Below are positions 47,355-55,975 of a stretch of DNA of 64,000 nt, piece after piece. The position numbers and the translations under genes were made by a program. This DNA is from Shewanella insulae. GTDB taxonomy: Bacteria > Pseudomonadota > Gammaproteobacteria > Enterobacterales > Shewanellaceae. The DNA lies in contig NZ_WRPA01000016.1 of NCBI RefSeq assembly GCF_009831655.1, positions 1 through 64,000 of the forward strand. Direction: 5' to 3'. Positions within the stretch are counted from its first letter, which is position 1, and each line of letters starts with the position of its first letter. The notes beneath the pieces are model-generated. The model was not told where the DNA came from, ran no database searches, and saw nothing but the letters and a program-made list of their open reading frames with translations.

Positions 47355-47840
47355 TTAGTCTCTGAAGTTATTGAACTGGAATGGCTGACCCAAGTCCGAT
47401 TCGCGGGCAATCGCCATCACCGCCTGTAGATCGTCACGTTTCTTGCCGCTGACGCGAATCGAGTCGCCCTGAATGGCGGCCTGCACCTTAAGCTTGCTGT
47501 CTTTGATCAGCTTCACCAACTTCTTGGCCACCAGGCTGTCGATCCCCTCTTTAAAGGTCACCTTAAGCGAGAAGGTCTTGCCGCTGTGAATCGCCTTCTC
47601 GGCAACGTCCATGGAGGCTGGGTCCACGTTACGCTTGCTTAGCTGGTTACGCAGCATATCGACCATCTGCTGACACTGGAAATCAGACTCAGATGACAGG
47701 GTCACCTGATGATCTTTATAGGTGACTTCGCTCTCGACACCGCGAAAATCGAAACGGCTATCCAGTTCACGGCGCGTATTGTCTACGGCGTTGCGAAGTT
47801 CAACTTCGTTTACTTCCGATACGATATCCATCGAAGGCAT
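47355..47840 (-). CDS. yajQ: YajQ family nucleotide-binding protein
   Basis: A 161-residue YajQ/UPF0234 protein ([41 protein letters not shown]). Family members bind nucleic acids and, in Xanthomonas, cyclic di-GMP. The ATG at 47840 has AGAGG nine bases upstream; an ATG at 47849 would leave no spacing. A MITE-like element begins only 17 bases upstream, so most of the native 5' region has been displaced. Confidence 0.9.
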   Translation of the reverse strand: MPSMDIVSEVNEVELRNAVDNTRRELDSRFDFRGVESEVTYKDHQVTLSSESDFQCQQMVDMLRNQLSKRNVDPASMDVAEKAIHSGKTFSLKVTFKEGIDSLVAKKLVKLIKDSKLKVQAAIQGDSIRVSGKKRDDLQAVMAIARESDLGQPFQFNNFRD

Positions 47841-47856
47841 TTTTATCATCCTCTAT

Positions 47857-48123
47857 TAGGGCCTGTTGATCTTTACTGTTTGTTTTTGCAGCAGTTTGCA
47901 GGTGATTTATACAAGGCAGAGCCTGTGTCGTGTAGTATTCTACACAAACGGGCGATAACGCTGTAGAAATGGCCTACAAACGCTGCCCAACGGGTTCATC
48001 TAAACGCACACTGCGCTTTGTTGTTCGCCATTCACATAGAGCAACTATGCTTCATGGCTCTCGCCTCGCGCAAAACGCGTTTAGAATGAACAAAAATTAA
48101 ACTTAAAAGTTCAACAGGCCCTA
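47857..48123. mobile_element. MITE-like non-coding element with terminal inverted repeats
   Basis: The ~267-base element begins and ends with TAGGGCCTGTTGAWCTTT (18 bases, one mismatch between ends; TTGATC left, TTGAAC right). It has no gene. Internal structure includes GTGTAG-TATT-CTACAC (47930-47945) and arms GTTCATCTAAACGC / GCGTTTAGAATGAAC (about 47993-48086). Flanks suggest a TA target. It is a non-autonomous transposable element by form; no related transposase is in the window. It occupies the leader of yajQ and the region before the VanZ-like gene. Confidence 0.75.
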
Positions 48124-48232
48124 GCCACTTTATCTGCCCGCTAGTTTACCCGCTCGGGCCTGTAAGCGCCAAAATTTCTTAATGTTGCAACAGGCGTTTG
48201 TTAATGACTTTAAGGTGACATTTGTCCTATGA

Positions 48233-48643
48233 TTGGACAAAACCACTCAACCTAAGCGACCCGTGAATTCTCGAAAGACCTTTTTTAAGATAGCGCTTCT
48301 TCTTGCCATCCTAGTGATCAGTTACCTGGTTTTCTCTCGCCCTAACTACCCACAAGTGATCCCGCATATGGATAAGGTTGGCCATCTGGGCAGCTTCTTC
48401 TGCCTGGCGCTATTGACCCATCTCGCCTTCGAGCCTAAGTGGTACAGCCTGGCAGGGATCCTGGCCGGCTACGCCCTCTTTATCGAGCTTGTTCAGTCTC
48501 GCCTGCCCTATCGCAGCGCCTCCAGCGCCGATTTCGTCGCCGACATGGTAGGCGTGCTCCTGTTCTACTTCGGCCTCTGGCTCTATCGCCGTTATATCAA
48601 GGCCAGCCTACTCAATAAGATCGGAGCCAAGACTCAATCATGA
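48233..48643 (+). CDS. VanZ-like membrane protein
   Basis: A 136-residue protein with about four hydrophobic helices (IALLLAILVISYLVFS, GSFFCLALLTHLAF, LAGILAGYALFIELVQS, DMVGVLLFYFGLWLY) and the conserved HMDKVGHLGSF segment of VanZ-like proteins. Role unknown. The best start is the TTG at 48233, immediately after an in-frame TGA; a GTG at 48263 is the alternative. The last four bases overlap the next gene (ATGA). Confidence 0.75.
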   Translation: MDKTTQPKRPVNSRKTFFKIALLLAILVISYLVFSRPNYPQVIPHMDKVGHLGSFFCLALLTHLAFEPKWYSLAGILAGYALFIELVQSRLPYRSASSADFVADMVGVLLFYFGLWLYRRYIKASLLNKIGAKTQS

Positions 48644-49560
48644 CGGCAAGTGAAATGCCCCACGGCGGGAAGATAGCGATCCTGGGCGCGGGCGCCATAG
48701 GTCAACTGTTCTACCACCAGCTATCCGCCCACGGACTCGCCCCCGTGCTGATGACAAGAGAGGCAAGCGCCGGCAGCCAGGCTCTAGAGTTCACCGACCT
48801 CAATGGCGAGACAATTAAGCGCCAGGCACAGCTTATCGACAAGTCAGCCCTGGCCAGCTGCGAGCTACTGATTGTCTGCGTCAAGGCCTATCAGGTAGAG
48901 GAGGCCCTACAGCCTTTACTCGGCGCACTCTCTGCCGATACGCACATATTATTGCTGCACAACGGCCTGGGCCCACACCTCGCCATCGCGCCTCATCTTG
49001 CCGGTCGCGGCCTAAGCCTGGGCACCACCTCCCAGGGCGCCCTGAAACTGGGCAGATGGCAGATCAAACAAACCGGCGCAGGTCTGACGCAACTTGGTCA
49101 TGGCCTGGGACCAAGACTTACAGAGAGTCTACGCCAGGCACTACTTGAGGCCATCGACGACAGCGAGTGGTGCGAGCCTATCCTACCCATGCTGTGGCAG
49201 AAACTCGCCATCAACATCGCCATCAATCCGCTGACCGCCATCAACGGCTGCCGCAACGGCGCCTTGATTGAAGATCAGTATCGCCCGACGATTCTGGCGC
49301 TAATCCAGGAGGTGCTTGCCGTGGCAAACGCCGAGGGAATAGCGCTTGAACAAGATAGGCTAACCGAGCGCGTCTATCGGGTGATCCAGCTGACCGCCAG
49401 CAACTACTCCTCCATGCATCAGGATATCCATCATGGCCGCCAGACTGAGATTGAGGCGATCACCGGCTACCTGCTGAGCCGAGCCGCCGTGCGCGGCATA
49501 GACACACCGGCCAACGAGGCCATCTACCGCCAGCTGAAGTCCCTAGAGCAGGGCGGTTAA
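48640..49560 (+). CDS. panE: 2-dehydropantoate 2-reductase family protein
   Basis: A 306-residue NAD(P)-dependent reductase: Rossmann motif ILGAGAIGQLF, VKAYQVEEAL, and the C-terminal catalytic region with KLAINIAINPLTAI and the Lys/Asn/Glu set of ketopantoate reductase (conserved Lys in WQKLA). Converts ketopantoate to pantoate for coenzyme A synthesis. Translationally coupled to the VanZ-like gene. Paralogues with other substrates exist, so the symbol is probable rather than certain. Confidence 0.85.
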   Translation: MTASEMPHGGKIAILGAGAIGQLFYHQLSAHGLAPVLMTREASAGSQALEFTDLNGETIKRQAQLIDKSALASCELLIVCVKAYQVEEALQPLLGALSADTHILLLHNGLGPHLAIAPHLAGRGLSLGTTSQGALKLGRWQIKQTGAGLTQLGHGLGPRLTESLRQALLEAIDDSEWCEPILPMLWQKLAINIAINPLTAINGCRNGALIEDQYRPTILALIQEVLAVANAEGIALEQDRLTERVYRVIQLTASNYSSMHQDIHHGRQTEIEAITGYLLSRAAVRGIDTPANEAIYRQLKSLEQGG

Positions 49561-49683
49561 GTTCACGTATCAGCCCAAACACCAGCCAGCCATTAGCCAG
49601 ATTTAGGGCAGGACAATTTCTGCCCGCACCTCGACATAAGCGTCTAGAATTACAGTTAAAAGGCGCGAGGCTCGAGGTAATCG

Positions 49684-51195
49684 ATGAAACGAGAGCAATG
49701 GAATTCTAGGGTAGGTTTTATTTTAGCGGCGGTGGGCTCGGCCATCGGCCTGGGCAATATCTGGCGATTCCCCTACATGGCCTATGACAACGGTGGCGGC
49801 GCCTTCTTCATCCCCTACCTGTTTGCCATGATCACCGCCGGCATCCCCTTCATGATAATGGAATTTAGCCTGGGGCATAAGATAAAGAAAACCTCGCCTC
49901 GTATCTTCGCCCAGCTCGGCCATACCCTTGGCTTCAGACTCGAGTGGCTAGGTTGGTTTCAGGTATTTATCGCCGCGGTGATCGCCGTCTATTATGTGGC
50001 CGTCATAGGCTGGACCCTCTCCTATCTCAGCTTCTCCTTCAGTCAGTCCTGGGGAGAAAACCCCAATGACTTCTTTTTTAATCAGTATCTTAAGCTAGGC
50101 AACAACTCCCCTTCTCATCTGGGAGAGTTTCAGTTCGGCATAGCCGTCGCCATGAGTACCGCCTGGCTGATGACCTTTCTTGCCGTCTTCACCGGCGTGA
50201 AGGGCGGGATCGAGCGCGCCAACAAGATCATGATGCCCATGCTGTTCATCATGGTGCTGGTACTAATAGGTCGCATCCTGTTTCTGCCCGGCGCCCTGTC
50301 GGGGTTAAACTATCTGTTCGAGCCCGACTTTAGTCGGCTGCTGGATGCCCAGGTGTGGTCGGCCGCCTACGGCCAGATCTTCTTCACCCTCAGTGTCGGC
50401 TTCGCCATCATGCTCGCCTATTCCAGCTATCTGCCAACCAAGGCCGACATCAACAACAACGCCTTCATGACGGTATTGATCAACTGTGGCTTCTCTATTC
50501 TGGCGGGGATTCTAATCTTCGGTGTGCTGGGCTATATGGCCGAAGAGCAGATGAAGCCCCTGACCGAGGTGGTCAGCTCAGGCATAGGCCTGGCATTTGT
50601 CACCATACCCACGGCCATCAACCTGATGCCGGCACCCTATATACTCGGCCCCCTCTTCTTTATCGCGCTGACGATAGCTGGTTTAAGCTCACACATCTCC
50701 ATCATAGAGGCGGTCACCAGTGCCGTTATCGATAAGTTTCACGTGCGCCGCAAACCCGCCGCCGTGCTGGTATGTAGCATGGGATATCTGGTCTCCATGG
50801 CCTTTGCCACCAACGGCGGCCTACTGCTATTGGATCTGGTGGACTACTTCATCAACAACATCGCCCTACTGATGAGTTGCCTGCTGGAACTGGTGATCAT
50901 CTCCTGGCTACTCAAGGTCACTGTGATTCATCAACACGCAAACGAGCATTCAGAATTTAGGGTCGGCGGTTGGTTCGTGGTCTGCCTGCGCTTCATCAGC
51001 CCGGTCATTCTGGCCACCATTTTGGCGAAAAATCTCTATAACACCTTAGTCAATGGCTATGGCGATTATCCTATGGCCGATCAGCTGATCTTAGGTTGGG
51101 GTCTGCTGGGCACCATGCTCTTCTTCGCGGTGCTGATCAACTTCACCAGCAAGTCGCCTGGCTATCCAGACAGACACTCGGGAGGTAAAACATGA
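49684..51195 (+). CDS. Sodium-dependent neurotransmitter symporter family transporter
   Basis: A 503-residue NSS/SNF transporter with 12 helices, of the bacterial amino-acid:Na+ symporter type (LeuT fold). Conserved WNSRVGFILAAVGSAIGLGN carries helix 1 with the sodium and substrate sites; GLSSHISIIEA is in helix 8 region. Overlaps a small gene by four bases (ATGA). Together they resemble MetP/MetS of Corynebacterium glutamicum, a methionine/alanine importer (family knowledge); the substrate here is unproven. Confidence 0.9.
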   Translation: MKREQWNSRVGFILAAVGSAIGLGNIWRFPYMAYDNGGGAFFIPYLFAMITAGIPFMIMEFSLGHKIKKTSPRIFAQLGHTLGFRLEWLGWFQVFIAAVIAVYYVAVIGWTLSYLSFSFSQSWGENPNDFFFNQYLKLGNNSPSHLGEFQFGIAVAMSTAWLMTFLAVFTGVKGGIERANKIMMPMLFIMVLVLIGRILFLPGALSGLNYLFEPDFSRLLDAQVWSAAYGQIFFTLSVGFAIMLAYSSYLPTKADINNNAFMTVLINCGFSILAGILIFGVLGYMAEEQMKPLTEVVSSGIGLAFVTIPTAINLMPAPYILGPLFFIALTIAGLSSHISIIEAVTSAVIDKFHVRRKPAAVLVCSMGYLVSMAFATNGGLLLLDLVDYFINNIALLMSCLLELVIISWLLKVTVIHQHANEHSEFRVGGWFVVCLRFISPVILATILAKNLYNTLVNGYGDYPMADQLILGWGLLGTMLFFAVLINFTSKSPGYPDRHSGGKT

Positions 51196-51308
51196 GTAGC
51201 AGCGCCCTTATCATGATGCTGTTTGCCCTGACATTGACCTGGGGCGGCGCCGCCCTCTGTATCGCCATCGCCATCAAGCGCAAGCAGAGAGATGAGGCCG
51301 ACGATTAG
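51192..51308 (+). CDS. Small subunit of the NSS transporter (MetS-like)
   Basis: A 38-residue single-helix membrane protein: MSSSALIMMLFALTLTWGG, then a hydrophobic run and a basic/acidic tail KRKQRDEADD. It begins in an ATGA overlap with the transporter, with ribosome binding site GGAGG eight bases before. MetS-type peptides are required accessory subunits of MetP-like transporters. Usually missed because of its length. Confidence 0.85.
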   Translation: MSSSALIMMLFALTLTWGGAALCIAIAIKRKQRDEADD

Positions 51309-51353
51309 TCGGCCCCATCCCCCAAGCCATCACGGCCAGCCCTGCTATGACAG

Positions 51354-52238
51354 TCAGCCGAGCTGACCTATCTGTTGTAGGCTAAAGGCGGTCAAAGGGT
51401 CTATATCCTTGACCAGCTCTTCAATCTTGATGATCGCCTCGAGTGAGCCGCTATCTTTACGGTAAGAGAGATAGATGGGACGATTCCAGGGCTCTACATC
51501 CTCGACACGATGGAGCTGCTTGGACTGCAGAAAAGGCTCGACGATCGACAGCGGCAGATAGGCCGATCCCGCCTTATCCAAGATGAAATCTAGGGCGATA
51601 CGCCCAGTAGAGGTACGCAGATAAGGTGGCGGCATACGATAATGTCGCTCGGCGTGCTCCGAGGCGAATCGCGTCCCCCAATCCACATAAACATATTTGT
51701 CGCTCAGCGCCTGTGCCTGATCGCAGGGCTGGGTCGATACCAACACAAGAATGAGATCGGCCACCTGCTTACACACCAACTCCTCCGACTTAAGCGGATC
51801 GAAGGCGAAGGCCATGTCTAGGGTGCGCTCCAGCAAGTTACGGTTTAACTGCTCACGACTGAGGGCTTCGGCCTGGAAGCCGTAGCCGCCGAAGGCGTCG
51901 GTCACCTTACTCAAACAATGCTGAAGATAGGCATCCCAGATATTAGGGGTTCCCGCCATGGTCAACTGCAACGCCTTGTGGCTGCTCAGGGCCAACTCGT
52001 TCTTCGCCTGCTCTAGCGTACTCACCATCACCTCGGCATAGGACACCAGACGCTCACCCGAGGTAGTGAGTTGAATGCTGTTGCGATTACGCACAAACAG
52101 GGCGGAATCGAAGAAGGACTCCAACTGCTTGATGCGGGCGCTAACGGCCGCCTGGGTGATATAGAGGTTCTCTGCCGCACGGCCGAAATGCCGGGTTCTG
52201 GCCACCTCTAAAAAAGTCTTAAATACTTTGACGTCCAT
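51354..52238 (-). CDS. hdfR: HdfR-type LysR regulator
   Basis: A 294-residue LysR regulator: helix-turn-helix VFKTFLEVARTRHFGRAAE with ITQAAVSARIKQLES, then the effector domain. HdfR in E. coli represses flhDC and lies divergent from maoP, the arrangement seen here; neighbouring MaoP supports the name. The ATG at 52238 (MDVKVFKTFL) follows CGAGAGGCTAAA; the reading from 52325 adds 29 residues not found in the family. Confidence 0.85.
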   Translation of the reverse strand: MDVKVFKTFLEVARTRHFGRAAENLYITQAAVSARIKQLESFFDSALFVRNRNSIQLTTSGERLVSYAEVMVSTLEQAKNELALSSHKALQLTMAGTPNIWDAYLQHCLSKVTDAFGGYGFQAEALSREQLNRNLLERTLDMAFAFDPLKSEELVCKQVADLILVLVSTQPCDQAQALSDKYVYVDWGTRFASEHAERHYRMPPPYLRTSTGRIALDFILDKAGSAYLPLSIVEPFLQSKQLHRVEDVEPWNRPIYLSYRKDSGSLEAIIKIEELVKDIDPLTAFSLQQIGQLG

Positions 52239-52390
52239 TTTAGCCTCTCGGTCAATTTCACCGAGAGAATAACAACTAATCCTAATGGTGACGATAAAAA
52301 AGTTTTGTTTCTCTTTTGGCGACAAAAATCATAATTTCGCGATCGAAAAACCCTGTAGTTACAGCGTTGCTATCACAGTGAGAGGTTGTT

Positions 52391-52750
52391 ATGTCAGAAG
52401 AGTCATTTCGTTTTGGTCAGAAGCGTTTTTTTGATGACAAAAACTTTCCCCGCGGCTTCAGCAAATCCGGAGAGTTCACCTTGTCTGAAGCTGAATTGTT
52501 AAGCCTATATGGCGACACTATGCAGGCCTTTGAAGCAGGCGCTCTAGAGCCTGAAACTGCAGAGGAAAAACACTTTGTTAAGGTACTGAAACACCCCAAC
52601 AAAGCCAATACCAAGCTTGAACATGTATGGTTGAAATACACCAAGCTTACCCGCGAACCAAAAAAGTTCCACACCCTAAACAGCACGAGTAACAAGCGTG
52701 TTGAACAGTATGAGTATGTGGAATCTCCCCCAGAAGATGAGGTTGCTTAA
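52391..52750 (+). CDS. maoP: MaoP (DUF413) macrodomain protein
   Basis: A 119-residue DUF413/YifE protein: FRFGQKRFFDDKNFPRGFSK, LSEAELLSLYGDTMQAFEAG. In E. coli MaoP with the maoS site constrains DNA mobility in the Ori macrodomain. Divergent from hdfR as in E. coli, but here it is followed after 3 bases by the GshB-like gene, a linkage different from E. coli. Ribosome binding site GAGAGG. Confidence 0.88.
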   Translation: MSEESFRFGQKRFFDDKNFPRGFSKSGEFTLSEAELLSLYGDTMQAFEAGALEPETAEEKHFVKVLKHPNKANTKLEHVWLKYTKLTREPKKFHTLNSTSNKRVEQYEYVESPPEDEVA

Positions 52751-52753
52751 AGA

Positions 52754-53788
52754 ATGCACATCTGCTTTTTGATGTACCCGTGGGAGCGTATCGATCCTGA
52801 AAGCGATACCACCCTGAGATTAGTTCATGAGTGCGCGCAGCGTGGTCATACCGTTGCCATCACCACCACCAGTGGGCTCACCATTCGTGACAGTAGCGTC
52901 TACGGGTTTTGTCAAATCATCAAGAAGGGGATGAAGATATCGGACAACATTCCCCGCTTTTACCGCACAGCCGAATTCCATAAGGCGCGTCTGCCCATGG
53001 CCGGCTTCGACTGCATCTTCATGCGTGCCAATCCGCCGCTGGATAACCTGGCGCTCAACTTCCTGGATTCGGTCAAGGGCGATACCCTGATCATCAACGA
53101 TCTCGAAGGTCTCAGGGTCGCCAACAACAAGCTCTACACTGCCAGCATGAGCGGCGCAGCGAGCCGCTACATACCCACCACCCATGTGTCGAAGAACCGC
53201 GACTACCTGCAACGTGTACTGGAAGAGAGCGACAGCGACAAGATGATCCTCAAGCCGCTAAATGGCTTCGGCGGTCATGGCGTTATCGTGATCGAAAAGA
53301 GCGCGCGCCAAAACTTCAGCTCGCTACTGGACTTCTATATCGGCACGGATGAGCAAAGCAACTATGTGATCCTGCAAGATTATATCGAGGGTGCCGAGGA
53401 AGGCGACAAGCGCATCCTGATGCTCAACGGCGAGCCTATTGGCGCCATGCGCCGCGTCCCAGCCAACGGCGAGTTCAGATCTAACGTCCATGCAGGCGGC
53501 AGCGTGGTCAGACACACAATCACACGTGAAGAGCGCGAGCTATGCGCCGCCATCGGTCCTAAGCTGGTGCGCGACGGCCTTTACTTCACAGGTCTGGATG
53601 TGATCGGCAACAAGCTGGTCGAGGTCAATGTCCTCAGCCCAGGTGGCATCACGCGTATCAACAAACTCAACAGGGTCCGCCTGCAGAAGCAGGTGATCGA
53701 TTTTGCCGAAAACATCATCAACTCCAAAGAGCTATTGATGCAACGTAAGAGTGCATATCGTCAAGCGGTAGAAAATGCAAACCTATAG
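52754..53788 (+). CDS. GshB-like ATP-grasp ligase
   Basis: A 344-residue ATP-grasp enzyme. Motifs parallel glutathione synthetase: RANPPLDN, KPLNGFGGHGV, GDKRILMLNGEPIGAMRR, GEFRSNVHAGG, GLDVIGNKLVEVNVLSP. The N-terminus (MHICFLMYPWERIDPESD) differs from canonical GshB, so this is probably a paralogue that joins an amino group to an acyl phosphate on another peptide or protein substrate. It sits between maoP (3 bases) and the QEGLA protein, overlapping the latter by 14 bases: tightly coupled. Substrate unknown; glutathione synthesis cannot be excluded. Confidence 0.82.
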   Translation: MHICFLMYPWERIDPESDTTLRLVHECAQRGHTVAITTTSGLTIRDSSVYGFCQIIKKGMKISDNIPRFYRTAEFHKARLPMAGFDCIFMRANPPLDNLALNFLDSVKGDTLIINDLEGLRVANNKLYTASMSGAASRYIPTTHVSKNRDYLQRVLEESDSDKMILKPLNGFGGHGVIVIEKSARQNFSSLLDFYIGTDEQSNYVILQDYIEGAEEGDKRILMLNGEPIGAMRRVPANGEFRSNVHAGGSVVRHTITREERELCAAIGPKLVRDGLYFTGLDVIGNKLVEVNVLSPGGITRINKLNRVRLQKQVIDFAENIINSKELLMQRKSAYRQAVENANL

Positions 53789-55766
53789 TCTCGACCAGAT
53801 GATCTCCCTGATTAAACGCGGGGAGACATTCTCAGGCCTGCTGGCCTCCTCCGGCTGTGTGATCACCATCCAAGAGTATCTGCCCGTCGTGTGCACCGCG
53901 ATCCACGCGGGGCACAACCTGCGCCCTGAGCTGATAAAACTATGTCAGCTGAGCGCCGAGGAACGTTATTTCGAGGAAGATCCCTTCACCGACGAGGTGA
54001 TCGCCTCGCAGCCGATCACCCTGGCGGGCTGCGATTCGCGCTTCGAGTACGATCTCAATCGCCCCAAGAGCCTGAGCACCTATTACAAGTCCGCCTGGAT
54101 GAAGCAGGTTTGGCGTAAACCCTTAAGCGCAAAGCAGCGCGCCATCAGCCACGCCAAACACCAGGATTTCTATCGACTCTACGAGGCGCTGATCGCCAAG
54201 TTGGAGAGCCTGTTCGGCATGGTGATAGTGTTTGACCTGCACTCCTACAACTACAAGCGTATCGAGAAGACGACACCCGTATTTAACATAGGCACCGCGC
54301 AGATCGACATGGAGCGCTGGGGCAGCGTGGTCCACAAGTTCAAGCGTGAGCTCAAGCGCATCACCCTGCCCAACGTGGAGGTGGACGCCGAACTGGATCT
54401 GGCCTTCGAGGGCCGCGGCTACCTGATCGCCCACACCAACGCCCGCTTCGATCGCACCTTAGTGCTGCCGACTGAGATCAAGAAGGTGTTCATGGATGAA
54501 TTGACCGGCGAGGTCTACCCCATAGTGCTGGACGATCTCAAGCTGGGACTGAAGAACGCCTTTAGCGCCACCAGCGCCTACTTCCAGCGTAAGCTCAATC
54601 GCCAGAGCAAGACCCGCCGCGCCGACATGCTCAGCAGCGCCATCGAGCCCGAAGTCCTGGAGATAGACGCCGCCCTGTTCCGCCTGGCCCAGAAGGTCGA
54701 CACCTTAAAGTATGTCAACCCGACCAACCTGGCGGCCGAGCGGCGACGCTTTATGAAGGCGCCGAGTCGCTTTAAGCCGAATTTCGCCTACCGCCAACTG
54801 CCCATAGATGCCAACGAGTTCAAGTATCGCCTCTATCGTCTGCCCATAGACAATATTGCCGACCCCGGGCTCAAGCAACTCTACAAAGATATCGTTAACA
54901 AGCTGGGCGAACAGATAGACCTCTTGACCAGTGTCGGTCAGGAGGGCTTCGTCTACAACTCGCTGCGTTATCATGGTCGGCCGGATCAAAGCGCCATCGG
55001 CAATGCCAGGTTTCTGCTGTACGCCAAGGAGATCCCCGAAGAGAAAGGGGAGAGCCTGGACGCCCAGCAGGTATGCGAAATGATGAAGCTGAGCGCCGAC
55101 CAGTGGCAGATGCGCTGCAAGATTAGTCTCAGCGGGGCCATAGTCGCCCGCGCCATGGTCAGCTCAAACCCGGCGCAGCTGGCGATCAGCAGCCATGCCA
55201 AGTTCCATGAGAGCGAGGTACAGCGATTGATCCAGCACGAGCTTGGGGTCCACATGGCTACCACGCTCAACGCCAAGCAACAGTCGCTCAAGGTATTGCG
55301 TCTGGGCCTTCCCGGCTCGACCTATACCCAGGAAGGCCTGGCGATCCTGGCCGAGCTCAAGGCGGGCTTCATGGCTCACTCGCGCCTCAATACCCTGGCC
55401 GCGCGCGTGCTGGCGGTAGATTCTATGCTCAAGGAGCAGGATTTCTATCTCACCTACAGTTATCTTATCGATGAGCTGGATTTGGACAAGGAGGATGCCT
55501 TCGTGACCACGGCTCGCGTCTATCGCGGCGGTGGTTTCACCAAAGATCACCTCTACCTGAGTGGCTTCCTGGAGACGTTGCATCTGTCTCGTACTCGCAG
55601 CCTGGACAACCTGCTCGTGGGTAAGGCCAGCCTGCAGTACCTAGACCTACTCGATGAACTGGTGCAGCGCGACTGGCTTATCCCGCCTAAGTTTAACGTC
55701 TTCCCGGCCAGTAACTTAGAGGATAGCCCTAACCTCAACTATCTTATTGAGAGCCTGCGCAGCTAA
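53775..55766 (+). CDS. QEGLA-motif protein: N-formylglutamate amidohydrolase-like plus DUF1704 metallopeptidase-like domain
   Basis: A 663-residue two-domain protein. Residues ~1-260 look like N-formylglutamate amidohydrolase (HAGHN at 44-48, SRFEYDLNR at 88-96, DLHSYN at 154-159). From ~290 is DUF1704, with HELGVH (His488, Glu489, His492) and QEGLA at 519-523. HExxxH plus Glu is the zinc site of eukaryotic MATCAP/TMCP tubulin carboxypeptidases in the same family, so peptidase activity is probable (inference). Databases call such proteins flavohemoglobin expression-modulating. The start overlaps the GshB-like gene by 14 bases. Predicted cytoplasmic. Confidence 0.85.
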   Translation: MQTYSLDQMISLIKRGETFSGLLASSGCVITIQEYLPVVCTAIHAGHNLRPELIKLCQLSAEERYFEEDPFTDEVIASQPITLAGCDSRFEYDLNRPKSLSTYYKSAWMKQVWRKPLSAKQRAISHAKHQDFYRLYEALIAKLESLFGMVIVFDLHSYNYKRIEKTTPVFNIGTAQIDMERWGSVVHKFKRELKRITLPNVEVDAELDLAFEGRGYLIAHTNARFDRTLVLPTEIKKVFMDELTGEVYPIVLDDLKLGLKNAFSATSAYFQRKLNRQSKTRRADMLSSAIEPEVLEIDAALFRLAQKVDTLKYVNPTNLAAERRRFMKAPSRFKPNFAYRQLPIDANEFKYRLYRLPIDNIADPGLKQLYKDIVNKLGEQIDLLTSVGQEGFVYNSLRYHGRPDQSAIGNARFLLYAKEIPEEKGESLDAQQVCEMMKLSADQWQMRCKISLSGAIVARAMVSSNPAQLAISSHAKFHESEVQRLIQHELGVHMATTLNAKQQSLKVLRLGLPGSTYTQEGLAILAELKAGFMAHSRLNTLAARVLAVDSMLKEQDFYLTYSYLIDELDLDKEDAFVTTARVYRGGGFTKDHLYLSGFLETLHLSRTRSLDNLLVGKASLQYLDLLDELVQRDWLIPPKFNVFPASNLEDSPNLNYLIESLRS

Positions 55767-55788
55767 GCTAATGGGTATTCGGTCACTC

Positions 55789-55817
55789 GTCATGGCAGGG
55801 TAACTTGCTGCCATGAC
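55789..55817 (+). terminator. Hairpin after the QEGLA gene
   Basis: GTCATGGCAG-GGTAACTTG-CTGCCATGAC is a perfect ten-pair stem 22 bases past the stop; the following GCTTACGTCTGCTTTT gives only a distant T run. Confidence 0.5.
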
Positions 55818-55975
55818 GCTTACGTCTGCTTTTCTGTCACGCGCCGACAGGCACTGCGAACAAGTGCAGCGAAAACCAGCAAGCATCGACGATTGCCGCG
55901 CCAAATAAGCAGAGTGTGAAGTCGCAAACTTTGCAACACTTCAGATTTGCCTTAGGCTAGAGCTTTCTCCCCAAG

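Noticed and set aside
53775-55766. Frameshifted or accidentally fused gene
   Set aside because: The amidohydrolase-like and DUF1704 halves are in one frame with no internal stop, and two-domain QEGLA proteins of this size are expected in the family.
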